Assembly (NCBI GenBank): GCA_024734555.1
Contig: JANPWX010000038.1
Span: 1,082,450-1,146,449 of the forward strand
Length of the DNA stretch: 64,000 nucleotides
From: Trochalopteron elliotii
Taxonomy: Eukaryota; Chordata; Aves; Passeriformes; Leiothrichidae
Direction: 5' to 3'
Part shown: piece by piece, positions 46,756 to 59,600 of the stretch
Position numbering within the stretch: the first letter of the stretch is position 1
Layout: each line of letters starts with the position of its first letter
Translations under genes and position numbers: made by a program
Notes under the pieces: model-generated
Databases searched by the model: none
What the model was told of the DNA's origin: nothing
Seen by the model: the letters and a program-made list of their open reading frames with translations, nothing else

Positions 46756-49700
46756 GTTACTGCATTTAATATGATTCACAGTGCTTAACAGAAGATTCCT
46801 TTTCCGAGGCAGGGACCATCCCTTCCCTTTATGATTTACCAGGCTTTTCCTCACTGGTGTAAGGTGCAGAGAAAGTCCTTTGTCTTGTTCCTGAGCTGGC
46901 AAACACCAGCACTCCAACGTGTGAGAACTGAAGACAAGGCAAATCACAACCGAAATCACTTTTGTCCAGATCTGGAGCCCATTGGCAACAGGCTGAGGGT
47001 GCCTGAAGATTCCAGATGGAGTGGAAGGTAACCCCATGTAACACTACCAAAAACAACAGAGAGCATTTTGAGCAAAAGGTGCACAGTCCACTTGCTACTG
47101 TTGAGGGAAATTTCTGGAAACTATTGCCATCCTTAACATTTTAAAAAGATGTTTGTGTCTTGAGCATTTAAACTGTGAGGGAATTGGACCATGCCTCTCT
47201 CTCTAGACTGTAAATAATTTGCAGTGAGAGCTGTTTTTATCACTGTGCTTCAAACAACACTCAGCATATTGCTGGAACCAATTATATAAATAAATTATAT
47301 AATATGTCTTGGGTAACTTAAATACCATGCTGAGTAGTTGAAAACTGAAAGATGTCCAAGCCAAACTTGAAAATAATGAGATAAAACATTAGATAATTCA
47401 GTCATATTTAGTATAGTTTTTATTATCTGTAGCAGCCTGGTAATATAGACAGATATTTGCATTAAAATACCATTATTCCTCTGAACAGATGTTTTTATAT
47501 TAGTTTCTTTACTGTGTTTAATAACATATTATAAAATGTGCTGTAGTCATAACACATTGTTAAAAATTTTCTGTAGATACAACATTTACTTTTGATTAAA
47601 CAAATGTGCTGGGAGTTTAGGGTATCCCAGTGTAATTTAATGTTATTACTCTGCTATTTTGATGCAGTTAATTGAATTGCAGAATGGGCTACTCCAAAAA
47701 AATATGAAGAATATCTTTCTTTGTTTCTAAAACTTAAGGTAAACAAATTTACTCCTACATGGTTTAGTGATGAATATCTCATGCTGTTGAAGTTCAAAAT
47801 AAGTCATATTTCCCTACTTTAGCATAGTTTCTTGATAATGGCAAAATGCTAGTTCTCAGAATACAGATTGCAAAGCAAAGACCCAGATGAGCTAAGTCAG
47901 CAGATAGCAGATACGTTGTGCCAGACACACCATGAGTACAAACAGATTAAAATCCATGGAGCTAGAGAAATGGAAGGTCAAGCTTCTTAATCCTTTCTTA
48001 CTCAAGGATTCTCTCCTGAACATAAAAGAGAGGTAAGTTTCTCAGTACTAGAAGACTGTGTGTACAAGAAAAAATTAAAAACCTTTTAAAAAACTTAAGA
48101 AAACTTTAAAAAAATAATAAAGGAGTGTAGCAGCAAGATCAGCTAGTTTCAAAGAACATTATGCCAGTGAAGGATGAAAGTGGGAGAGCAGTGAACATGA
48201 AATTGTCATGGGTAAAGACACCCACTGGTTGGGAAAGGCACCACTTCCTTCTTACTTTTGATTTTCAAACACATTGATGCCTTTGTATAGAAGAGATTAC
48301 AGAGGTTAGTATCTGCTACATTTTGTCAGGACATGGACTTGTTTTGCACATCCTGTATACTTTGAATCTTGATGCCCGGAAGGCATTTGACTACTACAGT
48401 GGTGGGTGATGACCAAGTTGTGCAGCAGGAGGTGAAGGAAAAATAGAAATCTCTGGGCAAAACACTGCTTTAATATTGTTAGTCACCATCATATATGCAC
48501 AGCCCTCTGCATCTGCCCACAGTAAAAGAGAAGCTGTCTCTGTTCAGGTTACCAGGTCAAGGTGTCCTTGATGTAGATAACTTGATCATTAGCTTCTTAG
48601 CACAAAGTTTGAGCTTTAATATGTATTACTTAGCTGCATATCATATAACCTCAGTGAGTCTGTGTTGCAGACTATCCTTATTTAAATGATTAACATTAAA
48701 TCATGAGTGGTGGCTAAAAAAAGGTGCAGGAAAGATCAAAACAGTGCCCTAATTAAGCAGCATCCCCTCAAACACATTTGCAGTCTCAAGGTGACTCCTG
48801 AGTCTGTGCTTCTCAGCCCAGCAACAGGGTTGCTTGCCAAAGTTTAGAGGAGAGCCATTGAAAGGCAGCAATCTGCTCAGGGCCTGATTCCTGGAACAGG
48901 GAAGAGAGGAAATTCTCACTTGCAAAAACTGACATGTAGAGGAGCTGAGCCCAAAGTGCTCAGTTCACTAGTTGAGTTATGCATCCCCAAAGCAGGAATT
49001 TGTTTTCAGATGGAGGTCCCACAGCATGTAAAGGACATTGTGCTCTGCTGGCATGAAGGTATAGACTGCAGATTGAAGTAAGGAGACATTAGTTCATTAC
49101 ACCAAGAAAGAAGTGAAGGGCCCTGACTACTTAACAGAAAGGGTGCTTTCCTCCTTTAGGGAGCTGGGAGAGGTCTCAGGAGAGGTGAGATAGACGGGGG
49201 TCTTCTTCCCTGACTGGGGTCAGGGAAATGTGAACTGTATCTACAGCTCATTCGAGGAACATAAGGTCACATTTATAGTATTTGTTGATGAATGGCAAGG
49301 TTTTACTGTACATCCTGGACAGTCTATCCTGTGCTGTTAGAAATCATAAAGTAACTCAAGATGTGATAAGGGAGTAGCTTGATACTCACCAAGTCTAAAA
49401 TCAGTTTCTGCAAAGAGTCACGCCCTTCTGCTTTGATGAATTGTTGAATAATAAAAGCCTTTGGATTTGGCATTCAATGAAAATGTGAAATTGAGGTTAA
49501 ATTCCAGTTCTTCAGTCCAAACTTGGGGCTGGTTGAGGTGAGGCAATCAGTCACTGCAAGGACATAGGGATGCCTCACAGAACCAACCATTTCTTCCCTA
49601 TTTTTTTAACCAACTTCAAGGATTTTCAAGCAAACTGAAAGCTAAAAACTCCTACTTGGGTAGAAGCTTCTCTCCCCTATTTTGTTTACCCCATTCAAAA

Positions 49701-51137
49701 AACTTGAATTGCACTTTAAAATAGTTGACAATGTGTAACCTTAGGAAACCACATTCCCAGTGTTCGAACATATTTTGGGACTTTGCTAATATGATATTAA
49801 AGTGTATGAGACACACTGGCTACCATTTGGTCTGAAGGAAACAACAGATGCCAGGTAAAATAAGAATCCAGTGCTGCCAGTTGCAAGGCCTGGAGGAAAT
49901 ACCAGAGATGTCGATGGAGTAGAGGATGGTGATAATTCTAGGCTATGTCTACACAGCTTGTCAAGCACAAATAGGGAAACTCTGGTGCACCCCCTGACCC
50001 CACGCTCTGCATTCGTGCCACTAACTCTACACTATTTCTCAGTTAGCCTGTTGGTATGAACATTGCATAAGAAACTCTGAGCTATAAATTGGATTTGTTC
50101 TAGGTGAAGCAACTTCAGGAGCCATGTAAGAGGGATTGTTTAGATGTAGTTTTTGACAGATAGGATATATGGTAGTTGACAAGGCAGTATAATTTCCTCT
50201 GTCCTGTCTGCACAAAAAACCATCTGTCTCACATCTGAATTCACCCACCTGCCTGCACGTCGCTCCATTCTTCCTTTGAGTCTCACCTGAGCACAAGTGT
50301 CAGAGGGTTGTTTGTTAATGTGGACTGCACTGTGCCCCTGGACCTCTCTACACAGATGGCATTTGTTCTCAAGAGTACTCTTTCCTGTGAGACTGCATTG
50401 AGAAATTGAGTGTCAGGCCAGATTTCTCCCCTGGCCCTGGTAGAAAGCAAGTTCCAGTGATGTACTCCATCAGCAGAAGAGCACACACAAGAAAGCTGTG
50501 CATGTTTTCTCCATCTCTAGGATGCATTTTAATTTTTGGCCTTTCCTCTTTAGTTTCCTGCCAGTTAATTCTTGCAGAGGAGGGCTTTTATCTCTCCTTC
50601 TCCAAGATTTCCTCTCTGTAAATTCTTAATTTCAAAGGTATTCTTCAAAGTTTTTTTGTTCCTTCCTGTACCTCAGTGAAGCTTAATTGTCCTCAGGTAA
50701 AGGTCCTTACTGTTTCACAAGAGGAGAATGAAACAGAAGCTTCTGTGGTCTTAAATGCAAGATACATATGAATACAAAAACTACAGATGAACTGTTTCAG
50801 ATGCTAGAACAGGAAGGCTGTTCAGAACTCTGGCTTTATGGAAAAAATAGCCAGAACTGGGGTAGCTATAGCAACGTGCATATAGCCATGTTCGAGGGAA
50901 ATCTAGCCCTCATAATGGGTAATTCAATGAAGCAAACAAAGCAGATACCTAAGTAAATGTAATAAAACTATTAAAATTAATTTAAGATTAATACATCAAT
51001 ATAAAAATCCTTTGCACAGCATGCGACAATTTTAACTCTTCAGCCCCAGCAAGCAGTCAGGCTTATCACATCCCCGAACGGTGTTAGAAACAAACTGTTT
51101 CTTAGAAACCAACTTCAGTTGTCAGTCTGATGCTTTA

Positions 51138-51151
51138 TGCACACGTGTGCA
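51138..51151. other. 14-bp palindrome centred on an E-box
   Basis: TGCACACGTGTGCA is perfectly palindromic around CACGTG, the canonical binding core for bHLH factors. It lies in a short CA-rich patch, so it could also be a microsatellite by-product. Confidence 0.5.
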
Positions 51152-53254
51152 CACACATGCACCCACATTCCATGGGCCTTCCATCATATCTGCTACCTGT
51201 ATGCAAGGTGCTTGTGCATGTGCATTACATATTCTGTAATGCTTTTTAAAAGCCATGCTCTTCTTTGATCTCCATGATAATATCAGTGTGAAATCCTTGC
51301 AGAAGCTGGTGCAGAATTCGTGCCCTTCTCAAGAAGCAAAGGCCCTTGGCCTTGCACTGGAGCCTCTCAGCCTGTCAGCAGCATGGGGCCTTGGGCACAG
51401 CCAGAGTTCAGCAATGACAAAGCAGCACATGCTGGGATTGAAGCTGCTTCTTTACGATATCCATCGTCTTCCCATCAAACTCACAACCTCCCCTTCTCCC
51501 AGAGCCGGACATAAGCTTCTCAGTGAGGGGAGGGTAAATGGTTCCCTTGGTCTGAAAGGTAGTGAACAATTACTTAAAGCACAAATTTACATTTTATGAT
51601 TTTGGCCCTTTTTCTGCAGTTTCTCATTCTTGGAACTCCTTCCCTCTTTTATGATCCAAGCAGCCACCCATTTTCATTTAAATCATTCCTTGAAACACTT
51701 TCTTTGCAAAGCCTCTGGCTACAGATGACTGGATATGGCAGAAACAGTGTTTGAATTCAGAACAAGGGTTTTGTTTGAGCAAATTGTTTGGGGGATAGCC
51801 ACTTTTTATACCACACCTGATATTCCACAGAGTATTAGCATGCAAACAAAGATTTATTATTCACTAGTTATTATTTCACTATTCTTCTGTTTAAAAGAGA
51901 TCCACTCATCTAATCACAGCACCAAGGGAATAGAAGTATATCACGTCATTTAGTGTATCAATTACAGGCCTTAAATGAGGATGAGCAAATAGTCATGGTG
52001 AGTGGTTTGCCATTTTACCTGTTCTCTAGGGTGAAGAATGAGGTTCTGTCTGCAGCAAACAAACAAGGGAGCATTTTTGAGTAATTGCTTGCAATCAATA
52101 GCCGAAGCGAGTATTTTTTCCAGCAGAACTCTGCCACGAAGAAAAACTGATTTTAAAACAGGGTGAAAAAAAAGTACTTAATTGTGTTATTTTGAATCAA
52201 CTCCTTTACTTGATTTGTGGAGAGTTTTTTGTAGCTATATGTTCTCTAAGTTAGTTTGCAGTGCTGTAGAGGAGCTGAAAAGAAACTCCTTTTCACAGTA
52301 ACTGTCAATGCTAATATTCCTAATAACTTTCAGCCTACAGTGCAAAAGCAGATTTTCTTGAGCTGCAGTGAAATGCAATGGCAGAGGAGGGAAGAGTTTT
52401 CAGGAAGTATTTGGGACAGAACCTCTCCATGCACTCCTTCTCCCATATGCCCATGCATGCTTGTACACACAGGCCTGTGTGAACACCATGGTGACAAGTG
52501 CTTTGCCAATGCCACCAAAAGCTGAGCACCTCAGAGGAGGAGGAGCAGGACAGGAAAATGACCACCACAAGCCCTTTTGGTCCTGGGATTCCTTTCACAG
52601 AATACCAGCAGCAGATTTATGTGCTACATGCAGCAGGCCAGATAATACAGTTGTGGGAGGAATGCCCAGTTGTCTATGTGGGCGCAGAGTCTCATCTCTG
52701 AGTACCATAAATTCCTTCTAAGATCAGCCAAAATTATGTCGATTCAATCCAAGACATCATTAACCTCAATAATTGTCTTGTCCCTTTGGTCTCAAGGCTC
52801 TGTGATTTTTCATCTGCTTTCTCTCTGTCTGGAGGCCCAGAAAATAGGCTGGATCATGCTGACTTAACTGCTCCATCAAGGACTCAGTGGATGGGAACAG
52901 CCGTCCTTCCCTGAGAAGAACCCAGCTGAATAAAGTTAGCAGAACCATTTGACACTAAATAATCAGGTAAATGATGATAAGTGCCCTGTGGTGAGACAGA
53001 AATATGATGCAAAACAAACCAAAGGCTCTTGCTAAACATTTGTGTTCACAGGTAAATATTGTGTAGCCACAACCTGTCCATTCATAAGGTGGCACCAGGA
53101 GGTCAGGTGCTGAGCGTGGCCATTCCCCTTAGTGTCCCCTTCCCACTAAGACCACAGGGGCCAGCTGCTGACCTTGGCCAGGGCTGTGCTAGGGGAGTAC
53201 TCTCCCACACTGGCCTGAATTGCAAAAAATTGTTTAAGAATTGTGACTATCCCA

Positions 53255-53385
53255 TTTTTCCAAATAGTAAATATGCATGTGTGTGTGTTTGTGTATGTAA
53301 TATATGGCAGATTTTCCAAACAGTAAATTTTTCCAAACAGTAAATATATGTGTGTGTGTGTGTTTGTGTATGTAAAATATGGCAG
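53255..53385. repeat. Local tandem duplication carrying (TG)n
   Basis: Two near-identical copies lie at 53255-53310 and 53328-53385. Each consists of TTTTTCCAAAYAGTAAATAT, a TG run, TTTGTGTATGTAA and ATATGGCAG. A 17-base partial copy (ATTTTCCAAACAGTAAA) sits between them at 53311-53327. The TG run is longer in the second copy. The high identity implies a recent duplication. Confidence 0.92.
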
Positions 53386-55127
53386 GTGTGAAAAATCCTA
53401 TAGAAAAGCTGAAAATCATGTCCTTAGTCTAGAGTTAACATGTAAGCTGCATTTTGTGCAAATACACCTTTTCTAGTTTCTTTGCCCTCTGAATCTAAAC
53501 CCAGCAGGTTGTTCCCTCGTTTCCCTCTGAGGAGATGAATGTTATCACCAGTTTTGCTTGTGCCAGTGGGGGTGATGGCTGTGCTCCATGCAGCATTGCC
53601 TTATTAGCACATCCTGCAAAGTGATAACCGGTGGTGTAAAGTCCTTGCCTAACATTTATAAACATTTCCTCAGAAGAAACGCCAGGCACTCCAATGCATT
53701 TAATTTTAGGAAAGCAGCTGGTCCAAAACAGTGGAGACTGTATTATTAGTCTCTCTCTCACTCTGGGGCAGGACTGATCATGCTGTCCCATGGAGAGAAG
53801 GGGCAGATGTGGGTTAGGAGCAGCTTTGGTGTCATCCAGGAGTCTGGTTTTACTGTATCAACAATGTGATTGCCCAGAAAATGGGAGATGACCAAACCTG
53901 GTTTCAGCCAGCTGTATCCTGCTGTGGTGGCAAACTGAGCTTGAGAAAAGGGTTTGAGATACTCAGAAGGGTGAGGTGTTGCATTTCAGGGGGGTGCTGT
54001 GGTGAGGGGAAACAGAAAAGTAATGCAATTGCCTTTTCTTAAAAATGAAGGCAATTCAATTTTCCTGAATTGTCACAGGAAAAAACCCTGTTAGCATAAA
54101 GGACTATGCCTGTTGAAGGTTCACAGAGACGCCCAGCAGAGTTGAGTGGTACCAGAATAACCACTGGTCTGTACAGACAGACCTAAACTACAAAACCTCT
54201 TACCCAAGCACATGTTCCTCATCCCAAGGGCAGTGAGGTGGTGCTGCCTGAGCCCTGCTTAATTACTGAGTGAGGAGAAAACATATGGAAAACCTCAGGA
54301 TGAGGAAGCAGCACAAAATGTCTTTGTAGAGCGCCTGTGCCAGTAACACTGCCCTGCATCCTGCTAGGAAGGGAGCCAGGGAGAATTGCCTCAGTGAGAG
54401 GAGCTCTGAAAGCCTTGATTCAATTTGTACCCAGCTCAGTTCCACGACTGTCTCTTAGCTGCTTCAAATTACTTTCTTTTTGGCAGGCCAGAAATTAAAT
54501 GTTAACTCAGAACTGTATTAATCTCTATTAGGAAGGAGCTGGAGTCTAAATAGCTCAAACCTAGGCTTTCTGGTGTGTCAACTGAAGCAACATGCATTTA
54601 TCCAATCTATAAATCAGTTTGTCTGGCAGACCAGCCAAAAGCAGGTGCAACAAAAATACAATAGTCTAAGCAAAATGTTTATCTTGGAATTTTTTTTATG
54701 ACCTCCATAAAAAAGCTCAAAACAAATAAGACAATAAAACTATGACAATAACTAAGAACTAGTCTGGGAAAGCTAGAAATACTAAAATAAATTAAAATTT
54801 ATTTATTTTAAGCTCTTTTCCAAACACTGCAGAATACAATGGCATACTGCAGGTTTTCTGCTGTTATTGTACTGTTTATATAAGGGAATTTCCCTTTTAA
54901 GTAATTCTTATTTAAGAGAAGAAGCTGAAATTCTTCACTGTAAAATACTATGCAGAGAAAATGTCTGCTTGCCATCAAAACTCATTTGTCTTTTTGAGGC
55001 AATGGCCAGCACCACACATTCAGGGGAAGAAAAAAAAAGGACAAGAAGTGCTAAAATGAGCAATTACCAAGGAATCTGCCCCTAGCAAAAGTTGCCTTCT
55101 AATCACTGGGCAATTTATTATTATTTA
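53386..55127. other. Unique non-coding sequence
   Basis: No gene or repeat recognised. The sequence from 54600 to 54830 is strongly AT-rich. Confidence 0.45.
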
Positions 55128-55400
55128 AGATCTAAAGCATGGTGATTTATATCCCTTGTAATTTGTTATTCTACTGAGTGCAACGCTTGGTGTTTTTTAT
55201 TATTCATGGGCCTTTTTAAATCTTATTTCTTTGCTGACCTCAATAATAGCAGGTGGGGCAGTAAGTTTCACAAGTTAATTACTGGTTGTGTATAAAGACC
55301 CTTCTTTAAAAGAATTGTATTTTACTTACATTTGCCTCTTAATTTGCTTGATCCTCTCCTATTCCTGCACTCTGATTATGAAAATTTCCTCTATAAGGTT
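55128..55400 (-). mobile_element. Ancient CR1-type LINE 3' region, antisense
   Basis: On the plus strand, GGTGATTTATATCCCTTGTA is followed by TATTATTCATGGGCC, TTTGCTGACCTCAATAATAG, AAGTTTCACAAGTTAATTAC and a GTGTATAAAG block. A TTGCCTCTTAATTTGCTTGA block ends it. This order matches the antisense of the old amniote CR1 lineage also seen at 16856-17272. The overlap between the two copies includes the TTCCACARTTTAATTA-type region. It is heavily diverged and has no coding capacity. Confidence 0.68.
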
Positions 55401-56631
55401 AATTATTCTGCTTTAAATACATCCTCAAAAATCATTGTTCATTTGTCCTCTTTGTCAGCTCCATGCCTGTACATCCCTTTCTGTACAGACAGAACCTTTG
55501 TGTGACCATTTGCACCATAAATACTTTCTCCATCAGCTGTACTCTGGCAGGTTTTACCAAGGATCTGCAGGCTTCAGAATTGCTTTGGCCTAGCAAGGTG
55601 ACCACCAGGATGTTGGTAAACAACAGCAAAAATTCAGGAACTCTTCCCAAATTCTCTTCTTAATTAGGAAGTGAGCCCCTGAGCAGAGCTCTGGACCAGC
55701 CACGCTTGCAACCATCTGCCAGAGCTGTCACAATGAGGAAATGTATTGTCCCTGAACAAATCCTGCCTGACAGTATGGATTGAAAATAGTGCTTTGCTGG
55801 GGCTTGCCTCCTTCCATGGCCCTTGCTGGAGTGTTTCTCCTTCCACTGCCTCCCCTGGCCTTCCCACAGCCCCCTTGGGCCAGGGGTCCCGTCTATTTCC
55901 CCACGGGCACTATTATCAGGGCCAGAGGGCTGGTGTCACTGAGATCCGGTGCCAAAATTGCCAATCCATTTCCTCCCCTCTCCCTGCATTTCCCCAGGGG
56001 AGAAAGGGGGATCACTCAGGGCTGAGTGACAATTACAATTACACAGTCAGTGACTTCACAGTCCTGCCCTATCCCAGAATCACTTTGTTCTTCCTCATCT
56101 CATACGGGAGTTCAATTTCTCACTTAACTGTCTTAGGAGGTGGAAATTCTTCTTCCTACTTCATTTAACCCCTGTGCCTGACCCCACGCCCTCTCACACA
56201 CTGCACCCAGCCCTGGCCCATGCCACCAACCTCCTCCTGATGCAAAAATGTCTCACCTACCCCAGAGCATCTCCCTTCTTTTTGTGGTCTTGAAGAAGGG
56301 GCAGTAGAGCAGTGCTGGGGTGCCACAGACCACTGTGTTTCTTGAGTGATGACTTTTTCCATCACTGCTTTTAAACAGTATGGCCCTGCCATAAGGAGTA
56401 ATTCTGGGCAGATGCTCCATGTAACAGAACTCCAGAGCAATCACCATTTCTTGTCCCAATGCACAGGCAACAACACCAAGATGCACCCAAACTGCTTTAG
56501 CTGCAAAACATGGTTATCTGATTAGTAAAAATTCGAGAAGTGCCAGTGAAAGATGACAGGAAAAAGATTTCCTGACTTGCATTTTTCTCGCCGGTGGTTT
56601 CCCTCTTGGAAGTCAACAAAGAGAAGGAGTT
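55401..56631. other. Unique non-coding sequence
   Basis: 55680-56460 is more GC- and C-rich than its surroundings and carries overlapping frames (up to 140 codons) on both strands with no recognisable product. Confidence 0.45.
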
Positions 56632-56693
56632 CCCATCCCCATCCCCATCCCCATCCCCATCCCCATCCCCATCCCCATCCCCATCCCCATCCC
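56632..56693. repeat. (CCCCAT)n hexanucleotide microsatellite
   Basis: About ten perfect hexamer copies. Because six is a multiple of three, one plus-strand frame reads a His-Pro dipeptide repeat, which is an artefact and not a protein domain. Confidence 0.97.
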
Positions 56694-59600
56694 AACACTA
56701 TCTTTGCCTGCAGTTGCTACTGTCTCTACCTTGCTTCAGAAGCAGGGATTAAATGACCCATGAGTATATATTTGTGGTGGCATGCAGTAAATCAAATATC
56801 CATTTGGGCAAGTCATGTCTGGTCTTCTAATTATCTTGAAGTATTTGATGTTGACAGCTCAGGATCTCATCACAAGTTTTGCATTATGTTAGTTTTCTTT
56901 TTCTTTTTCTGTTCTCAGCCTGTTGCCTGGATGTAGTGATATCATTTGAAGGCTGATAGTAATTTTTGAAATAGTACTTCTGAATCTTCCCAACTGCATG
57001 GAAAGGACTCTAAAACCAGAAAAGGAACAAGGAATATAAGGTACTTATTTTACAGGGGTTTAAATTAATCTTATTAAATTGGTAGAAAAAAATCCAAATA
57101 CACATTTTATTTACTTGGGCTGGTGAGATGATGTGTACATCTCAATCTCATTTCAGAAGCTCAGGTATTTTCCTGATGTGACTGAATCCTGCAAGAAATA
57201 TGAGGATTCATCCAACATTACTGGAAACCCTGTACAGTAGTCCTGAGGAAAGTGAGATAGCAGGAGTCAGGGCACATTGGTGAGATGAGCAGTGACCCAG
57301 CCACCAGGGCAGGTACAGGCAAGAGATGTGGGTGGACTCAAGGGCAGACCGCTGTGACAGGCCCTGGAACTCGTATGGAGAGGGAAGGACAGTGACCAGA
57401 GGGTGGCTGCGCAGGGGCACAAAATGTGTGTTTGCATGTTCCTGTGCATGTGTGTGTGGCAGGAACTGTGACCTTGCAAGGGAACATGCCCCTCAGTGCA
57501 ACAGGACACACAGGGGGAAGCACTTTTCCTTGAGTATGGGTGGAAGAAAAAATGGCAAAAGCCCCTTTTGTTGCAGCTCACTGCCAGAGACTCCAGGAAA
57601 TAGCCAGGAGGTTTTGATATGTTTCTTTAAAGAGAGAAGTTTTATTACTGCATGGGGCAGGCATCCTCATTGGTTTGGCTGGCAGGGGAAGCCTGATGAA
57701 GGGTTTTACAGAACAGCAGACACAGGTTGCTGAGGTGGGAAGGGTGGGAGAGTGGGGGACACTGTCTGAAGGAAGTGGTAGAAAGAGTCAATATACCCTA
57801 GACAAAAGAGTGACATGGTTGTAAGAAGTGATGTGGCATCTGAAGGCAGTTTGGAATGACAAGATGAGACACAGACCTATGCAGCTCTTCCCTTACTGGG
57901 CTACATCTTCTAAGCTGAAAATTTGGGTTGCATCGGACAGTGTGATCTCCCCAGAGCCATGGGACTGAGAGGTTATCCCATGGTGCTGGCTCAGGCTGGA
58001 AAGGGCACAATGAACCATGGCAATCCTGACAGCCCTGCCCAGCTCAGATCCATCAGCAGCATCTGCTGGTCTTCAGACATCTTACAGCACCCTTGAACAA
58101 ACACCTGACAGTCTCTTGGGGGGCATCTAAGCGATGAGGGAGATGACCACTAGAGCACCTGGATCTAGTTTTTGCCTCTTCCTCAAGCTCTCTTCACAGA
58201 CAGCCTCTCTCTTCACCTTTCTAAACCACAGCTGTGTCTTCAACAACACATTCCTGTAAGGGGGTCCAGCAAGGTGGTTATGAACACTGGGGCCTTGCAG
58301 GAGGCTGAGCTCTGTTTGCAGAGCTGCTTCATGGAGCTGTGGGCAGTGCTGCACCACATGGACCAGCTGGGTGAGAGAGAGCTGCCAGGGCTTTGCTGGG
58401 CTGACCAAAGATTTTGTGGATAAACCCCGTCACCCTCCAAGAAGTCCTTTCCTGTACCCAGCATGGCCATGGATGGGGGGCATGCTGAATGTATGTTCAA
58501 AGGCCTGTCTTGAGATATGAGTTATAAAGTAGTGTAAAGGATACCCAGGGAAAATCCAGGAAAGCTCTGGTCCTATAGTTCTGCAGGGAAACAGCAAGTT
58601 TGGAGATGTCACAGTTTTCCTTTTCCTGATACAATTCTTTGTTCAGTGTTAGAAGGAAAAGACCCCACTACTCCTTCCACCTAGAAGCAGCTCCTACTTT
58701 AGCTTAGCTGGTGTCACACATATAATTGAGGAGTATATCAGAAAGAGCAGCTCAGACAGTTGCATTCAGTCTCAGGACAGGAGAGCTATGAGTGCTGACT
58801 CAGCAGGAGCTGCCTTTACTCTAGAAGGTGAGGATTTGTCCACAGCCAGTAATTAAGATATCATCTCTATTTGATAGAGAAATCACTCTTGCCAATTCTC
58901 TACAGAGTAATATTTCCCTACAAATGCACCTCAATTCTATTAATGGAATTGTGAGACGTTTTTGCAATATTCAGTGCAAGACAGGACATGTATAGCATGC
59001 AGGGTGACAGCACCTAGCCTTTTCTCATCTAAGAAAATACCCAGAAATGCTACACAATGACAACAAGCCTGACCTTTTTCCAGACAGCAGCATCAAATTA
59101 TCAAGTCAAAAAAAAAAGAGAAGCAGTCCTTCTAAGAAGGAAAGTGAGCTCTGGAAACCAAGTAATTTGATGCCCTTTAATGTTTCCAGCCAAGCTGCGT
59201 ATTACTTGGAGAAGTAAGGAAAAAAAAAAGTGGCAAAAAAATCAAACCACCTTTCATTCCCATGGGGAGGTCACAGAGTTTATCATGTCCAAAGGCTAAC
59301 AGCCTGGCCCAGAGGCTACAAAAAACAGCAGGAAGCCTTCCCTCAGAAAATGATACATCTTTTCCCCTTATGTCAGGATTTTGCTTCTCTAATCAGATAA
59401 AACCCCATATTATATTCAGTATCCTTAGAAAAGAAAGATATGAGATGGTTCCTTTTATGCAACTCCTTTAAGGCCTTAAAGAGAACCATAACAAAAAGTC
59501 CAGTCTACCTGCCTGACCACTTCTCTCATCTCATAAAAGATAGGAAAGCTGTTTATGTATTTTATTTAAACTTCAGCTCAGAAATTCAGGTTCTCTCTCT

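Larger units (their letters stand above)
41961..53254. other. Long unique non-coding stretch
   Basis: About 11 kb holds no recognised gene, RNA or confident dispersed repeat. Simple runs include T11 near 44267-44277 and T15 at 44713-44727. The AT-rich blocks at 46240-46400 and 47390-47720 resemble conserved non-coding DNA in composition. Separate entries cover the inverted repeat at 46730-46755 and the palindrome at 51138-51151. Open frames are short and unrecognised. Confidence 0.45.

Noticed and set aside
55746..56168. 140-codon frame in a C-rich patch
   Set aside because: GC-rich patches yield long frames by chance; competing frames are open here and no domain is visible.
56553..56756. 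Frame with a His-Pro repeat that could suggest a metal-binding peptide
   Set aside because: It is produced by the (CCCCAT)n hexamer array read in one frame.
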